Below, piece after piece: positions 1 through 9,786 of a DNA stretch of 62,814 nucleotides. The translations under genes and the position numbers were made by a program. Source of the DNA: Bacteroidales bacterium (GTDB taxonomy: Bacteria > Bacteroidota > Bacteroidia > Bacteroidales > UBA3824); contig JAFPYR010000053.1 in assembly GCA_017412115.1 (NCBI GenBank), positions 1-62,814 of the forward strand. The letters are read 5' to 3'. Each line of letters starts with the position of its first letter. The first letter of the stretch is position 1. The notes under the pieces are model-generated. The model saw only the letters and a list, made by a program, of their open reading frames with translations. It was not told the DNA's origin and did no database searches.

Positions 1-1025
1 AAGAGGCTCAAAAAGAAGTGATTAAAGACTTAAAAGAGTCTTATCCTTTTTTGGAAGAAAAAGAATTGTTGAGCAGAGCACTTGACGAAATCCACCAAAA
101 AACCGGCGACCGTTTTGTCTTTATCATTGACGAGTGGGATAAGTTGGTGCGCGAAATTGATGAAAAAACACAGATAAAATATGTTAATTTCCTCCGCTCG
201 ATGTTTAAATCAAACACTGCCGACGATGTTTTTCTATTGGTGTATATGACAGGTATTCTGCCGATTATAAAAGTTGAATCGCAATCGGCACTGAATAATT
301 TTGATGAGTATAGTGTAATACGTCCTGCAAAAACTGCTAAGTATTATGGCTTTACGCCCGACGAGGTAATCAATATTTGCAATAAATACAATTTGGATTT
401 TGAACTGATGCAACACGCCTACGACGGCTATATTATAGGCAACGAAAAATCTATATTTAATCCCAATTCAGTGATGATGGCAGTGGAAGATGGCAAATAC
501 AACAGCCATTGGTCAAAATCCGCATCGTACACAACCATTGAGCATTACATACACATTGATGGAGACAATGTAAAACCAAAAATTGAAAAATTGCTCAACG
601 GCGAAGCGATAACGATAGATGATGGGTGTTTTCGCTATTATCTTAGCGAAATACAATGTTGCGACAGTGTATTAGCCTTATTGGTTACATTGGGACTTTT
701 GACATACGATTATGAAAAATATCTTGCCAAAATACCAAATAAAGAAGCCGCGAATATATTAATAGAAATTTACGATATACAATAAGGCTAAGGCTTTGCC
801 GATATGTTTTTTGTGCCAATCAAAAACTCGCCATATCCTGCTGTGATTGTAGAGTTAAAATACGACAAAACTGCCCAAGGTGCAATTGCCCAAATAAAAT
901 CCAAAAACTATCACGGTAAACTCCAAAATTTTTCTAAAACTATTATTCTACTTGGTATCAACTATGATAAAACCACCAAAAAACACGAGGTAGAGATTGA
1001 GGCGCTTAATGGGGATTTCGTGTAG
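1..1025 (+). pseudogene. AAA-ATPase-like / PDDEXK_9 gene, 5'-truncated by window edge and internally deleted
   Basis: The reading frame is already open at position 3 and runs to a stop at 783-785. It matches the intact paralogue at 14134-15693 closely, with long identical stretches around the SMFKSNTADDV and YGFTPDEV segments and the Walker B-like FIIDEWDKL. After the IPNKE segment the similarity breaks off. It resumes at GFADM (about 797-811) in another frame and continues to 1025 through the nuclease-like part with VELK. Roughly 100 residues present in the paralogue, between IPNTE and GKGFADM, are missing. The family couples an AAA-type ATPase to a PD-(D/E)XK nuclease-like domain (AAA-ATPase_like plus DUF1703/PDDEXK_9); its role is not established. 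I infer a pseudogene, because the two halves are out of frame and the linker is lost. Confidence 0.85.
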
Positions 1026-1034
1026 GCAAAAGTT

Positions 1035-1157
1035 TTAATCCAACATCACCCACGCCGCCCAATAATACGGATCGGGATATTGTTTTCTGACTTCGTTCTG
1101 CGCCATTTTCAACGCCTCGCTCAACCTGCAATCCGCATCAATGATGGAAATCAAAAC
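1035..1157 (-). pseudogene. C-terminal remnant of a CHAT-domain-like protein
   Basis: Reading the minus strand from 1157 to the TAA at 1035-1037 gives about 40 residues with no start codon, closed upstream by a TGA. The end reads SEALKMAQ..VRKQYPDPYYWAAWVMLD. Bacteroidota CHAT (caspase-like) proteins typically end in a PYYWAAF-type motif after a run of A-L-x-x-A-Q residues, so this is most likely the tail of such a protein. It overlaps the ATPase remnant by a few bases, as adjacent genes of an operon would. The assignment rests on the short motif only. Confidence 0.5.
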
Positions 1158-1354
1158 TCATCCTTCCTCTCGATAAAAAAATCGAAAAAAATCCTGACAT
1201 TGGGCAAATCTGTCCATTAGCAAGTTTTTACGGGTTCTGAATCCATATCGAAAATTTTTGCTCCGGGCAACGATAGCAAAAACGGACTATGTGTAGATAC
1301 AATATCCCACTCCATATCTTCCGAAACCAATGAAAAGTCAGTTAAAAATATCAT
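1151..1354 (-). pseudogene. C-terminal remnant of an AAA (COG3910-like) ATPase with an in-frame stop
   Basis: The minus strand from ATG 1354 reads MIFLTDF and then VSTHSPFLLSLPGAKIFD, which is the H-loop region at the end of many chromosomal ABC/AAA ATPases (S/A-THSP-x-LL-x-x-PGA-x-I). A TAA at 1217-1219 interrupts the frame. Beyond it the same frame continues WTDLPNVRIFFDFFIERKDEF to a TGA at 1151-1153, which is also typical of the family end. The Walker A and B region is absent. I infer a truncated, decayed gene whose promoter-like box (1377-1384) may have survived. Confidence 0.55.
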
Positions 1355-1416
1355 ATCCTTAAATTATTTTTTTATCCAAAGTTACAAAATCTTTTTGAAA
1401 TATAGATTATTGTTTC

Positions 1417-4400
1417 TCATTTCTTGGTAAAATACCCCGGACTTTCAGAACCGACATCAATGCGGAGGTATTGCTCGTTGGAAACATTTTTGAAATTCCA
1501 CTTTGTGCCGCTGCCGCCAGTGAGGTTGGGGCAGTTTTTGAACATGTTGGCGAAATTATGTTTTTCTTTTATGTGATGCAATTCTACTTCTCCTTGCAAA
1601 TTTTCTTCTTCAATAAAATAATCGTATCTGACTTCCCAATTATCTGACACGTAGATTGTTTCAAGATTTTCACACTCTGCAAACATATATGAGACATTTT
1701 CAGGACAATCTGATACTTTGAAACCAGTCAAATCTATGGTTGAAAGGCTTTTACAACCATAAAATAATCCTGCCAAATTTTTGCAAGTATCAAGAGAAAA
1801 TAGTTTTAAGTCATTGAGGTTATTACACCCAAAAAACATTCCAGTAATATGTCCCCAAACGTTGTGTTTGCTTAAATCTAACATTTCCAAACTGATACAA
1901 TCTTCAAACATTCCGGCAAGATTCCTGAATTTTAAATTGTCATTATACGAAAAATCGAAACTGCTTAAATCTATATTCTTCAAGTTTTTACAACCACTGA
2001 ACAAATGTGCCATCGATGAAGTTCTTGACGTGTTGAAACTTTTGAGATTGAGAGTTTTAAGATTATTGCAGTTTTTGAACATTGAGTTCATATCCTTTAC
2101 ATTTCCAGTATTGAAACAACCACAATCAAGAATTTCAATTTTTTCACAACCGCAAAACATAAAAGCCATATTGGTAACATTCCGAGTGTCAAAACCACTC
2201 AAATCCACATTTTCCAAATTTGTACATCCATAAAACATACTGTTCATCGATACTACATTAGAAGTCTTGAATCCGCTAACATCCACATTCCGAAGTTTTG
2301 AGCAATTGAAAAACATACCTGTCATATCTGTAACATTCTCTGTATTAAGGTTTTCAATACCAGTAATTTCTGTCAAGTTACTGCACATTGCAAACCATTC
2401 GTTACAAGCAACGGGACGATATTGAGCAAAAGACTTGTCAAAAACAACTTTTTCAATTTTTGAGGCTTCATCCTTCCATTCTGGCGGATTTGTACCTTTA
2501 ATATCTAGTGATTTTTTAGGTTTCTTACCATAAAAGAATCTCAAAGTACCGTTTTTTAAAACAGCGTATGGCTCTTGATTCCATTTTTCAGTACCCTTTA
2601 GCGTAAAATATCCTGGGTTGCACTGCCCACCGTCAATTTTGGCATAATCAATGGATGTTTTGGTTGAATTATAAACTGTTCCGTTGCCACCAACAAGAGA
2701 AATGCAACCAGAAAATAAATTACCTAAGGAATAATACCAATAATCCGTTTCAACAGAATCTGTTTTCCAACCATCTGACACATAAATCGTTTTAAGATTT
2801 GTACAAAGCATAAATAAATCGTTCATATTTTTAACATTTTGTGTATTGAAGACGGATAAATCAAGTTCTGTAAGACTTATGCACCCCATAAACATTGCAT
2901 CCATACTTTTTATGCGGTCGGTTTTGAACCCGCTAAAATCAAGTTTTTTTAACTTCGTACAATACATGAACATTCCATCCATTGAAACAACATTTTCGAC
3001 ATCAATATTCGTTAAGTCTATATATTCAAGAGGAAGACCACTGAACATAAAAGACATATTTTTGACCTTTTTTGTATTAAAGTTCTTTAAATCAATATTT
3101 TCTAAAGAATAACAATCCGAAAACAAATTACCCATATTGGTAACATTTTCTGTATTAAAACTCGACAAATCAATACTTTTTAGATTATTACATCCAAAAA
3201 ACATTTCGCTCATATCTGTTACATTTCCAGTATTCAGTGGAGTCAAATCTATATTTTCAAGGCTTCTACATTCGGCAAACATTTTACTCATATCAGTAAC
3301 ATTAGATGTATTTATATTTGAAAAATTTATATGTTGTAAATTGTCACACCACCGAAACATTCCACTCATATCTGTTACATTTTCAGTATTTAATGGAGTT
3401 AAATCAATATTTTCTAATTTGCTGCATCTTTCAAACATTTCACTCATATTAGTTACATTTTCTGTATTAAATCCTGACAAATCAATCTCCTCCAAATTCC
3501 AAAAACCTTTAAACATTTCGCTCATATCTGTTATGCTGTCGGTATTGAGATATTTTTCCATATCAACAATCTTTACGACATTATTTCCATTGGTATACCA
3601 ATAATTTTCCTTTGAATGTTTTGTAAACAACTCATCGGTATTCTTTGGATAATATTCTTTAAACGATTCATCAAAAACAATTAATTTAACATCAGGAAAA
3701 AATATTTTGTTTTCCTCATCGTAGCAGATTCCGTAATAATATGTCAAAACACTATCTTTTAGAATATAATATGGCTTTTTGAACAAAGTAATAGTTCGTG
3801 AATCGAATGGACAATCTCCTTTTCGAGTCAATAATCCGGGATTATCTGCGCCTTCATCAATGTGGGCGTATGCAAGTTCTCCGTATCTGCTACCACGTAT
3901 TTTAGAGCCTTTTCCTCCATACAGATTATTACAATAGCCGAACATATAATAATTGCCTTGTGTAGCATCAGCCTCCATTGTCCATTCATCACTTACATAT
4001 ATTGTTTTCAAATTGCTACAACCCCAAAACATAGAGTTTGTGTATTTTACTTTGGCTGTATTAAAACTACTCAAATCAAGTGTATCAATACTGCTACAAT
4101 CTTCAAACATATAGCACATATCATATACATTAGATGTATTGAACGATGATAAATTAACAGATTTTAATCTTTCACATCCACGCAACAATGCACCCATGTA
4201 TTTTGTACGCGAGGTCTTAAAATTACTCAAATCAATCGTTTCAAGCCTCTCGCAGCCGCTGAACATATAATCCATATAAACAACATATTGCGTATTGAGA
4301 TACTCTTTCATGCCTTGTATCTCTTTGAGGTTTTTCAAACCATCAAACCAATGTGCGCAAGATTTCGGATAATAGTTTTTGAATGAATTATCGAAAACAA

Positions 4401-5298
4401 CGTATGCGATTTTTTCTTTATCGTCGCCATAATCGCCTATGGTATAGAGTGTTGAATCAGTTGGTTTTGTTTTATTGTAAAATAGAGTAAGTGTAGAATC
4501 TTTTAATACTGCGAATGCTTTTCCTATTGGAAGTTTGCGCTTTTTGATGGGTGCAATATTATCGTATTCAACAATATTTACGTATGGTTTTATGTATGGA
4601 AAGTCTCCTTTCCGTATAAAATAGCCTGGATTTTTCTCGCCGCCGTCGATTTTTGCGTAAGTAACGTCTTCGTTTCTATAATTATAGGAAGTTCCTTTGC
4701 CTCCGCAAATATACCAACAATCTTGAAACATTCTGTTAGAATATTTTACGTTTTGTGTTGTCCATTTTTCGCTTACATAAATAGTTTTGACATCTGATTC
4801 TTTAAACATACCTGTCATATCAACAACGTTGCGCGTATCAAAACTGCTCAAATCAAGAGTTTCAAGGCAATGACCATAAGTATAGTCGTCATTTGCAAAC
4901 ATATAACTCATATTAACAACTTTTTCTGTGTTGAAATGGCTTACGTCAAGAGATTTGAGTTTTGTACAATTATAAAACATCCGGCTCATATCTGTTACAT
5001 TTTCGGTATTTAGGTTTTCAAGACCGATTATTTCTGTTAAACTGTCGCAACCTTCAAACCAACCGCTGCAATCAGTCGGTCTGTAATCTTTTACAGATTC
5101 GTCAAAGACGATCTTTTTGATATTACTTTTGATTGTTTTTTCTTCAACATTCATCAAGGAATCTGGGTTGTCTCCGTAAAATACGTTGAGTGTTGCAGTC
5201 GTGTCGTTCCATACAGCATACAATTCCGCTGCCTTCTGCGCCGAACCAGTCACCGCCACGAACATCAATGCGGCTAATATTGCTAAAACCTTTTTCAT
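1417..5298 (-). CDS. BspA-like secreted protein with DUF285 repeats, four modules
   Basis: The ATG at 5298 is chosen because a signal peptide starts there (MKKVLAIL...VTGSAQ); an in-frame ATG ten codons upstream would sit before it. The protein is about 1,293 residues. It is built of four similar modules. Each has an entry segment (YAVL/KDSTLT-x-x-FYG), a VFDxSFxxYxP motif, a run of DUF285 'mycoplasma-type' repeats of about 24 residues (FNTxNVTDMSxMFxxCxxLxxIDLS), a TIYVSDxW segment, and a closing YAKIDGGxxNPGYF motif. The third and fourth modules hold the longest repeat runs. DUF285/BspA proteins are exported and often mediate binding or adhesion, but no ligand can be inferred here. I see no type IX secretion C-terminal domain. 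An ECF-type promoter candidate lies 36 bases upstream of the start. Confidence 0.9.
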   Translation of the reverse strand: MKKVLAILAALMFVAVTGSAQKAAELYAVWNDTTATLNVFYGDNPDSLMNVEEKTIKSNIKKIVFDESVKDYRPTDCSGWFEGCDSLTEIIGLENLNTENVTDMSRMFYNCTKLKSLDVSHFNTEKVVNMSYMFANDDYTYGHCLETLDLSSFDTRNVVDMTGMFKESDVKTIYVSEKWTTQNVKYSNRMFQDCWYICGGKGTSYNYRNEDVTYAKIDGGEKNPGYFIRKGDFPYIKPYVNIVEYDNIAPIKKRKLPIGKAFAVLKDSTLTLFYNKTKPTDSTLYTIGDYGDDKEKIAYVVFDNSFKNYYPKSCAHWFDGLKNLKEIQGMKEYLNTQYVVYMDYMFSGCERLETIDLSNFKTSRTKYMGALLRGCERLKSVNLSSFNTSNVYDMCYMFEDCSSIDTLDLSSFNTAKVKYTNSMFWGCSNLKTIYVSDEWTMEADATQGNYYMFGYCNNLYGGKGSKIRGSRYGELAYAHIDEGADNPGLLTRKGDCPFDSRTITLFKKPYYILKDSVLTYYYGICYDEENKIFFPDVKLIVFDESFKEYYPKNTDELFTKHSKENYWYTNGNNVVKIVDMEKYLNTDSITDMSEMFKGFWNLEEIDLSGFNTENVTNMSEMFERCSKLENIDLTPLNTENVTDMSGMFRWCDNLQHINFSNINTSNVTDMSKMFAECRSLENIDLTPLNTGNVTDMSEMFFGCNNLKSIDLSSFNTENVTNMGNLFSDCYSLENIDLKNFNTKKVKNMSFMFSGLPLEYIDLTNIDVENVVSMDGMFMYCTKLKKLDFSGFKTDRIKSMDAMFMGCISLTELDLSVFNTQNVKNMNDLFMLCTNLKTIYVSDGWKTDSVETDYWYYSLGNLFSGCISLVGGNGTVYNSTKTSIDYAKIDGGQCNPGYFTLKGTEKWNQEPYAVLKNGTLRFFYGKKPKKSLDIKGTNPPEWKDEASKIEKVVFDKSFAQYRPVACNEWFAMCSNLTEITGIENLNTENVTDMTGMFFNCSKLRNVDVSGFKTSNVVSMNSMFYGCTNLENVDLSGFDTRNVTNMAFMFCGCEKIEILDCGCFNTGNVKDMNSMFKNCNNLKTLNLKSFNTSRTSSMAHLFSGCKNLKNIDLSSFDFSYNDNLKFRNLAGMFEDCISLEMLDLSKHNVWGHITGMFFGCNNLNDLKLFSLDTCKNLAGLFYGCKSLSTIDLTGFKVSDCPENVSYMFAECENLETIYVSDNWEVRYDYFIEEENLQGEVELHHIKEKHNFANMFKNCPNLTGGSGTKWNFKNVSNEQYLRIDVGSESPGYFTKK

Positions 5299-5333
5299 GG
5301 TATAAATTGTTTTTAATTCGTTCAACATTTGCC

Positions 5334-5364
5334 ATTAGTGTCGAGAATGGCGGAAAGGTTACAG
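5334..5364 (-). promoter_or_regulatory. ECF-type promoter candidate A, upstream of the BspA-like gene
   Basis: On the minus strand the site reads CTGTAACCTTTCC, a variable spacer, then CGACACTAAT. Both boxes recur identically at 9697-9727, with four differences in 31 positions, all in the spacer. That pattern, two fixed boxes and a drifting spacer, fits a promoter. The AAC in the upstream box and the CGAC-type downstream box resemble ECF sigma promoters. The distance to the start codon (36 bases) is suitable. Confidence 0.55.
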
Positions 5365-5371
5365 GGAAAAA

Positions 5372-7969
5372 TTAATCTTTTTTCAGTCCGTCCTTGAATT
5401 TTTCTTTAAAAACAGTTTTACCTGTTGTAATATCACTGTATATAATTTCTTCAATCAATGCTTTTTTGATTTTGTATACAGCATTGTATCGCTTGCCGTT
5501 TTTGTTTTCTGTGCGGACGAATTTGCCGGAATAAGGTTCATTCGTTATTGTATAAAAATGCCATGGTGTATTGCTGTTTGTTTTGTTTTCAGTATAGAAC
5601 AAATTTTGGTCATAAAAGTTATATTTCCATATATCTGTTGGTTTATCATCCAAGTATTGACCTTCAATGATTTTTCGATGTTGATTGTCGAAGACTTCGT
5701 ATAATCCGTGTTTCATTTTATTACATGTTCTGAAACTATTAAAAAAAGGAGTTTCTAAATTATTTTTTGAAATATAGAATTCATAATTTGTAACTATGCA
5801 ACTTGTATCATTATTTGAAAAATATTCTGATAACGAGCCGTTAAAATAACTATTCAAATAGGCTGCGTCTTCTGTTTTGAGTTGAAATTCAAGTATTTTA
5901 GAATTATTTTCATATTCTGTTTGACTTTGCATTTCGCCATTTTGGAAAACGTTTTCAATCATTTTATTTCCGAAAGAATCATATTTTATTTGATTGCCGC
6001 TTAGGACGGAATTATAATAATTAAAGGAGAACATTTTACGATCTTTTGTGTCAAATTGTTTTCGTAAACCATTATATTTTCCGTCTGTATAATTTGTAAT
6101 CCATTTTGTATTATCTGTTGAATCAATCTCTATCCATTGTCCATCTTTTTTACCGAAAGAAAAACTGCCTGAATTTGTAATTGTTCCGTCAGTAGAGTAT
6201 TCTTCATAATGTCCATGAAGTTCTCCGTTACGGTAATTAGCGATGTATTCAATTGAATCAGAGAACATTTCGTATGCGTTTTGATCTCTGTACTTTATGA
6301 ATTTCCCGTGTAATTGTCCGTTGTAATAATTTTCGATAGATGAGATTTGCATACAAAAACTATCATTTTGGCTGTCCTTCCCGTCTGTATACGACTTGTA
6401 ATATTTCCATTCGCCGTGTTTATTGCCGTTTTGGTAATAGCCTTCGGATGTTATTTGATTCATTGAATTTTTATATATCCAATAGCCCGACTTTTTATTG
6501 TCGGCATACTCGCCGTCGGTGATGGTTATGAGTGTTTCTTCGTTTACGTCAAGTATGCCAGTTGAGTCCATAAACACTCCTTTTACTTGGTATTTGCCGT
6601 CAAGTTCACCGTCTTTGTAGTTGCAGAATACAAAGATGTCGCCGCCATCCTCAAATTCTTTTGTAGGACCATTTAGTGTGCCGTCATCGTAAGTTGCATA
6701 ACGCAATATGATATTTTTACCGTCTTTTGTATAGCGTTCTTCCCAATATCCGTCTTTCTCACCGTTGACGTATATACCTGTTTCAAAACCGATGATGTCG
6801 CCATCGGGTTGCATAACAAGTTCGTAATCGTCGACTGCAACGAGTTCTTGCATTGACGAGTATTCAATATATTTCCCGTTGAGTTCATCGTCGGTGTATG
6901 TTCCGGACTTGTAGATTTTTCCATTCGGAAAATAATATGTGAATTTTCCATCTTTAACACCGTTTTTATAGGTAATCTCACTCTCTTTCACACCTTTGGA
7001 GTCGTAAACGGTAACGAGACCGTCTAATTCGCCATTCAGAAAACTGCCTGCCATTTCAGGTTTGCCGTTCTCGTGTTTTTTTGAGAATGAGCCGTTTAAT
7101 TTTCCGTTGGCATAAGTTGCAACAGCACTAATCTTCCCGTCGGGGTAAAAGGATGTACTCTTGCCGTTTGGAACACCGTTTTTATATGTGGTTTCTTCCT
7201 TTTTGTTGCCGTCCTCATCATAATATGTAATGAGACCATTTTTTTCACCGTTCAACATAGAACCTGAAACGGTAGGTATGCCATCCTCGTTGTATAGGGT
7301 AAATGCACCGGTTCGGTTGCCGTTAACGTATGTGATTACATATTCTATCGTACCGTCCTCATAGTATTTGTAAAATTTTCCGTTGGGCTTGCCGTCTTTG
7401 AGCGTGAAACGTGATTCAATGTTGCCATTGCTATCATAAATAGTTTTCTCGCCGTTGTCGTTGTCATATATTCCGCCTTTTCGGGTGAGTGTGAATGTAT
7501 TGACTTCAAAAGTTTTGTTGTCATACGGATGCTTTTGCGTTTCGGTATATACGACAAGAAGAAACAACTGACTACTATATGTTTTTGTCAATGACTGATT
7601 CCGAATCTTATTATCAATCAGTTTATAGCCGTTGGACGATAGTGATGCCATTATATTCTTATGTGCTGTTTTTGTGGCGACGTAGTTGATTTTTTCCACC
7701 TTCTTACTAAATGTGTAAATGTTCAGCCACGCCGCCGCCCTGTCATCGTAATAATCATCCTTGTCGTAGGCGTATGTAATAGTGGAATACTCGTATGTAT
7801 CACCACGTTTTGAATCGTGGTATTCCCACCCCTTTCGGTTGAGGGTCTGCGCACCTGTCTCCCAATTGGAGAGTTTGCACAAGTTCTGCAATTCCGCCAA
7901 AGTGAGGTTTTGTGCTGAGGCAGAAAGGGAGATGATGGCAAGAAGAATTGTTAATACTTTGATTCTCAT
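5372..7969 (-). CDS. MORN-repeat (toxin_YwqK-type) secreted protein
   Basis: This 865-residue protein begins with a signal peptide (MRIKVLTILLAIISLSASAQ). From about residue 170 it carries roughly twenty MORN-2-type repeats of 22-24 residues with the pattern YxNGxxxGxxxxYxxDGxxxxxxxYxNG. The first 150 residues are not repeat-like. MORN repeats form beta-hairpin stacks, and in Bacteroidota they occur in surface or secreted proteins of unknown target. The start overlaps the stop of the upstream WG gene by four bases (ATGA), so the two are almost certainly co-transcribed and translationally coupled. The protein ends seven bases before promoter candidate A. I know no specific function for it. Confidence 0.9.
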   Translation of the reverse strand: MRIKVLTILLAIISLSASAQNLTLAELQNLCKLSNWETGAQTLNRKGWEYHDSKRGDTYEYSTITYAYDKDDYYDDRAAAWLNIYTFSKKVEKINYVATKTAHKNIMASLSSNGYKLIDNKIRNQSLTKTYSSQLFLLVVYTETQKHPYDNKTFEVNTFTLTRKGGIYDNDNGEKTIYDSNGNIESRFTLKDGKPNGKFYKYYEDGTIEYVITYVNGNRTGAFTLYNEDGIPTVSGSMLNGEKNGLITYYDEDGNKKEETTYKNGVPNGKSTSFYPDGKISAVATYANGKLNGSFSKKHENGKPEMAGSFLNGELDGLVTVYDSKGVKESEITYKNGVKDGKFTYYFPNGKIYKSGTYTDDELNGKYIEYSSMQELVAVDDYELVMQPDGDIIGFETGIYVNGEKDGYWEERYTKDGKNIILRYATYDDGTLNGPTKEFEDGGDIFVFCNYKDGELDGKYQVKGVFMDSTGILDVNEETLITITDGEYADNKKSGYWIYKNSMNQITSEGYYQNGNKHGEWKYYKSYTDGKDSQNDSFCMQISSIENYYNGQLHGKFIKYRDQNAYEMFSDSIEYIANYRNGELHGHYEEYSTDGTITNSGSFSFGKKDGQWIEIDSTDNTKWITNYTDGKYNGLRKQFDTKDRKMFSFNYYNSVLSGNQIKYDSFGNKMIENVFQNGEMQSQTEYENNSKILEFQLKTEDAAYLNSYFNGSLSEYFSNNDTSCIVTNYEFYISKNNLETPFFNSFRTCNKMKHGLYEVFDNQHRKIIEGQYLDDKPTDIWKYNFYDQNLFYTENKTNSNTPWHFYTITNEPYSGKFVRTENKNGKRYNAVYKIKKALIEEIIYSDITTGKTVFKEKFKDGLKKD

Positions 7970-9291
7970 TTTTGTTTTGGTTTTGCAAATTTTATTTCAT
8001 CATATATTGGATTTAAGATATAATGACCTGTTTTGTCAATTACACCATATTTTCCACCAAGACCAACTATTGAGAAACCATCTTGGAATTTTGGCATAGA
8101 CCAATGATAATCATAATCAAATTGAGGTGGTGTAATATAATCTCCTTTTGTATTTATAAAGCCGCACATTTTACTAACTGCAACACAAGCGACACCATCC
8201 TTAAATGATGTGGCATCATCAAATTGTGGGTTGATGACAATCTTACCTTTTATATTGATATAACCTGATTTGCCATTCAATACTATATGAGCGAAACCAT
8301 CGTTGAAAGACTCTGCATCGTCAAATTGTGGTGAAATAATTATTTCTCCTGCTTTGTTTATATAGCCATATTTATCATCTATTTTGATACAAGCGAGTTC
8401 TTCATTAAATGACTTGGCATCATCAAATTGAGGATTAATAACAATTCTTCCTGTTTTATCTATATAGCCATATTTCTTTCCCAATTTGATGCGAGCAAGT
8501 CCTTCCTTAAATGGATCTGCATCTTCAAATTGCAATTCTATGACAACTTTTCCCTTCTTGTCTATGTAACCGTATTTGCCTTTCATTTCAACAGTTGCAA
8601 TACCATCATCATCAAACAAACCAATTTTATGGTACTTCAAATCTATCACATATTTCCCAGAAATGTCAATGTAGCCACATTTGCCTCCGAGTGGAATCTG
8701 AAAATCTCCATTATCATCAACATAACCGCAATCCTTATCAAAAGAACTCATATCAGGCTGAACAAATGCAATTCCATCCTTAAAACCCCAAGTAATATCA
8801 TATTGCGGTTCTATGACTACATTGCCTTTTTTGTCAACATATCCATATTTAAAGTCGGAATAAAGATAATCATATACCTTCTCACCAATTCCAATACGAG
8901 CAAGTCCTTCCTCAAAATACAATGCCTCATCGAATTGGGGTTCTATGACAATTTGCCCATCTTTATTTATGAACCCATAAGAATCATTTAGTTTTATTGC
9001 GGCCAGCCCCTCCTTGAAAGAATCAGCATACTCAAATTGTGGATTAATAACAATGTTACCAGCCTCATCAATATAGCCATATTCATCATTCACTGATATG
9101 GAAGCGAATCCCTCACTATATTGTCCTGCCCTATCATACTGTGGCTCAACAATATATTCCCCACAAATATTTACATAGCCCCATTTGCCATCCAATTCGA
9201 CAGCGAAATAAGGACTATTATCCGCATTTCTACACCCTGAGGTTATGACCATAGAAATTAATAAAACAAAAGATAAATATTGAATTTTCAT
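7966..9291 (-). CDS. WG-repeat lipoprotein
   Basis: The 441-residue protein starts with a lipoprotein signal (LLISMVITSGC, lipid-attachment Cys at residue 20). The rest is about ten WG repeats of 35-40 residues with the pattern GKYGYIDKxGKIVIxPQFDxAxxFxEGLAxIxLN. WG repeats are beta-rich units that usually occur outside the cytoplasm; their ligands are unknown. The gene heads a two-gene operon with the MORN protein (four-base overlap). A TAnnTTTG-like box (TAAATTTG, 9358-9365, minus) lies about 66 bases upstream, overlapping the end of the HTH gene. A second WG protein of similar length lies at 24867-26144, so the family is expanded here. Confidence 0.92.
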   Translation of the reverse strand: MKIQYLSFVLLISMVITSGCRNADNSPYFAVELDGKWGYVNICGEYIVEPQYDRAGQYSEGFASISVNDEYGYIDEAGNIVINPQFEYADSFKEGLAAIKLNDSYGFINKDGQIVIEPQFDEALYFEEGLARIGIGEKVYDYLYSDFKYGYVDKKGNVVIEPQYDITWGFKDGIAFVQPDMSSFDKDCGYVDDNGDFQIPLGGKCGYIDISGKYVIDLKYHKIGLFDDDGIATVEMKGKYGYIDKKGKVVIELQFEDADPFKEGLARIKLGKKYGYIDKTGRIVINPQFDDAKSFNEELACIKIDDKYGYINKAGEIIISPQFDDAESFNDGFAHIVLNGKSGYINIKGKIVINPQFDDATSFKDGVACVAVSKMCGFINTKGDYITPPQFDYDYHWSMPKFQDGFSIVGLGGKYGVIDKTGHYILNPIYDEIKFAKPKQK

Positions 9292-9362
9292 TGATTTAGC
9301 ATTTTAATGGTTTAACAGTTTAGTTTCTCTCCTCTCAAAAAGCCACACTATCATCTACAAAT

Positions 9363-9671
9363 TTACACTCCCGCCTCCTCCCCTCCAACTTTTTCCGTAT
9401 CATCTTTTTTGACAATTTGTATCGGATTTTCCAACATATTTTCTAATGATTTTATACAGGTTTTATCATCTATCAGATTGGCAATATCTTGGAAAAAGTT
9501 GTGCTGCAACACCAACGATATCTTTATCAGCATTTCAACGTCGATGTTCTCACGGTTGAAGATGTTATAGACATTGGCGCGGTTGCAATTCAGTTTCGCC
9601 GCGAACCACGTGGCTCGGCGCCCTTGACGGTCAAAAACCTCTTTGATTTGGTGTCCGATGTGCATTTCCAT
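9363..9671 (-). CDS. Small XRE-like helix-turn-helix protein
   Basis: Starting at the ATG at 9671 the product is 102 residues. Residues about 5-65 form a helix-turn-helix of the XRE/Cro kind (HIGHQIKEVF..., TWFAAKLNCNRANVYNIF with the recognition helix, then a helix LIKISLVLQHNFF). The tail is charged and poorly ordered. An earlier in-frame start would place coding sequence across the repeated promoter motif at 9697-9727, so the later ATG is preferred. Such proteins are common near accessory genes, but no toxin partner is adjacent. Its promoter candidate matches the one in front of the BspA-like gene. Confidence 0.75.
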   Translation of the reverse strand: MEMHIGHQIKEVFDRQGRRATWFAAKLNCNRANVYNIFNRENIDVEMLIKISLVLQHNFFQDIANLIDDKTCIKSLENMLENPIQIVKKDDTEKVGGEEAGV

Positions 9672-9696
9672 TTCTTTACGACTTTGATGTTTTACT

Positions 9697-9727
9697 ATTA
9701 GTGTCGAAATTGATGGAAAGGTTACAG
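9697..9727 (-). promoter_or_regulatory. ECF-type promoter candidate B, upstream of the HTH gene
   Basis: The minus strand carries the same CTGTAACCTTTCC and CGACACTAAT boxes as candidate A, with equal spacing. The downstream box ends 26 bases before the ATG at 9671. See the finding on the three sites. Confidence 0.55.
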
Positions 9728-9786
9728 TATTTTTCAATTTTTTTTGATTATTAAAAAAAAGAAAGCGCAAACTGCAAATATATCCG

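Larger units (their letters stand above)
1026..1416. other. Gene-free stretch made of decayed gene tails
   Basis: These 391 bases hold no intact gene. On the minus strand they contain the last codons of an AAA ATPase and of a CHAT-domain-like protein, described separately. A minus-strand TAnnTTTG box lies at 1377-1384, about 25 bases before the ATG at 1354 that opens the ATPase remnant. The rest is AT-rich with no further structure that I can see. Confidence 0.6.

Noticed and set aside
3137..3604. Plus-strand open frame of 155 codons inside the BspA-like gene
   Set aside because: It is an antisense shadow of the regular DUF285 repeats; the repeat period explains its length and Leu/Ser-rich composition.
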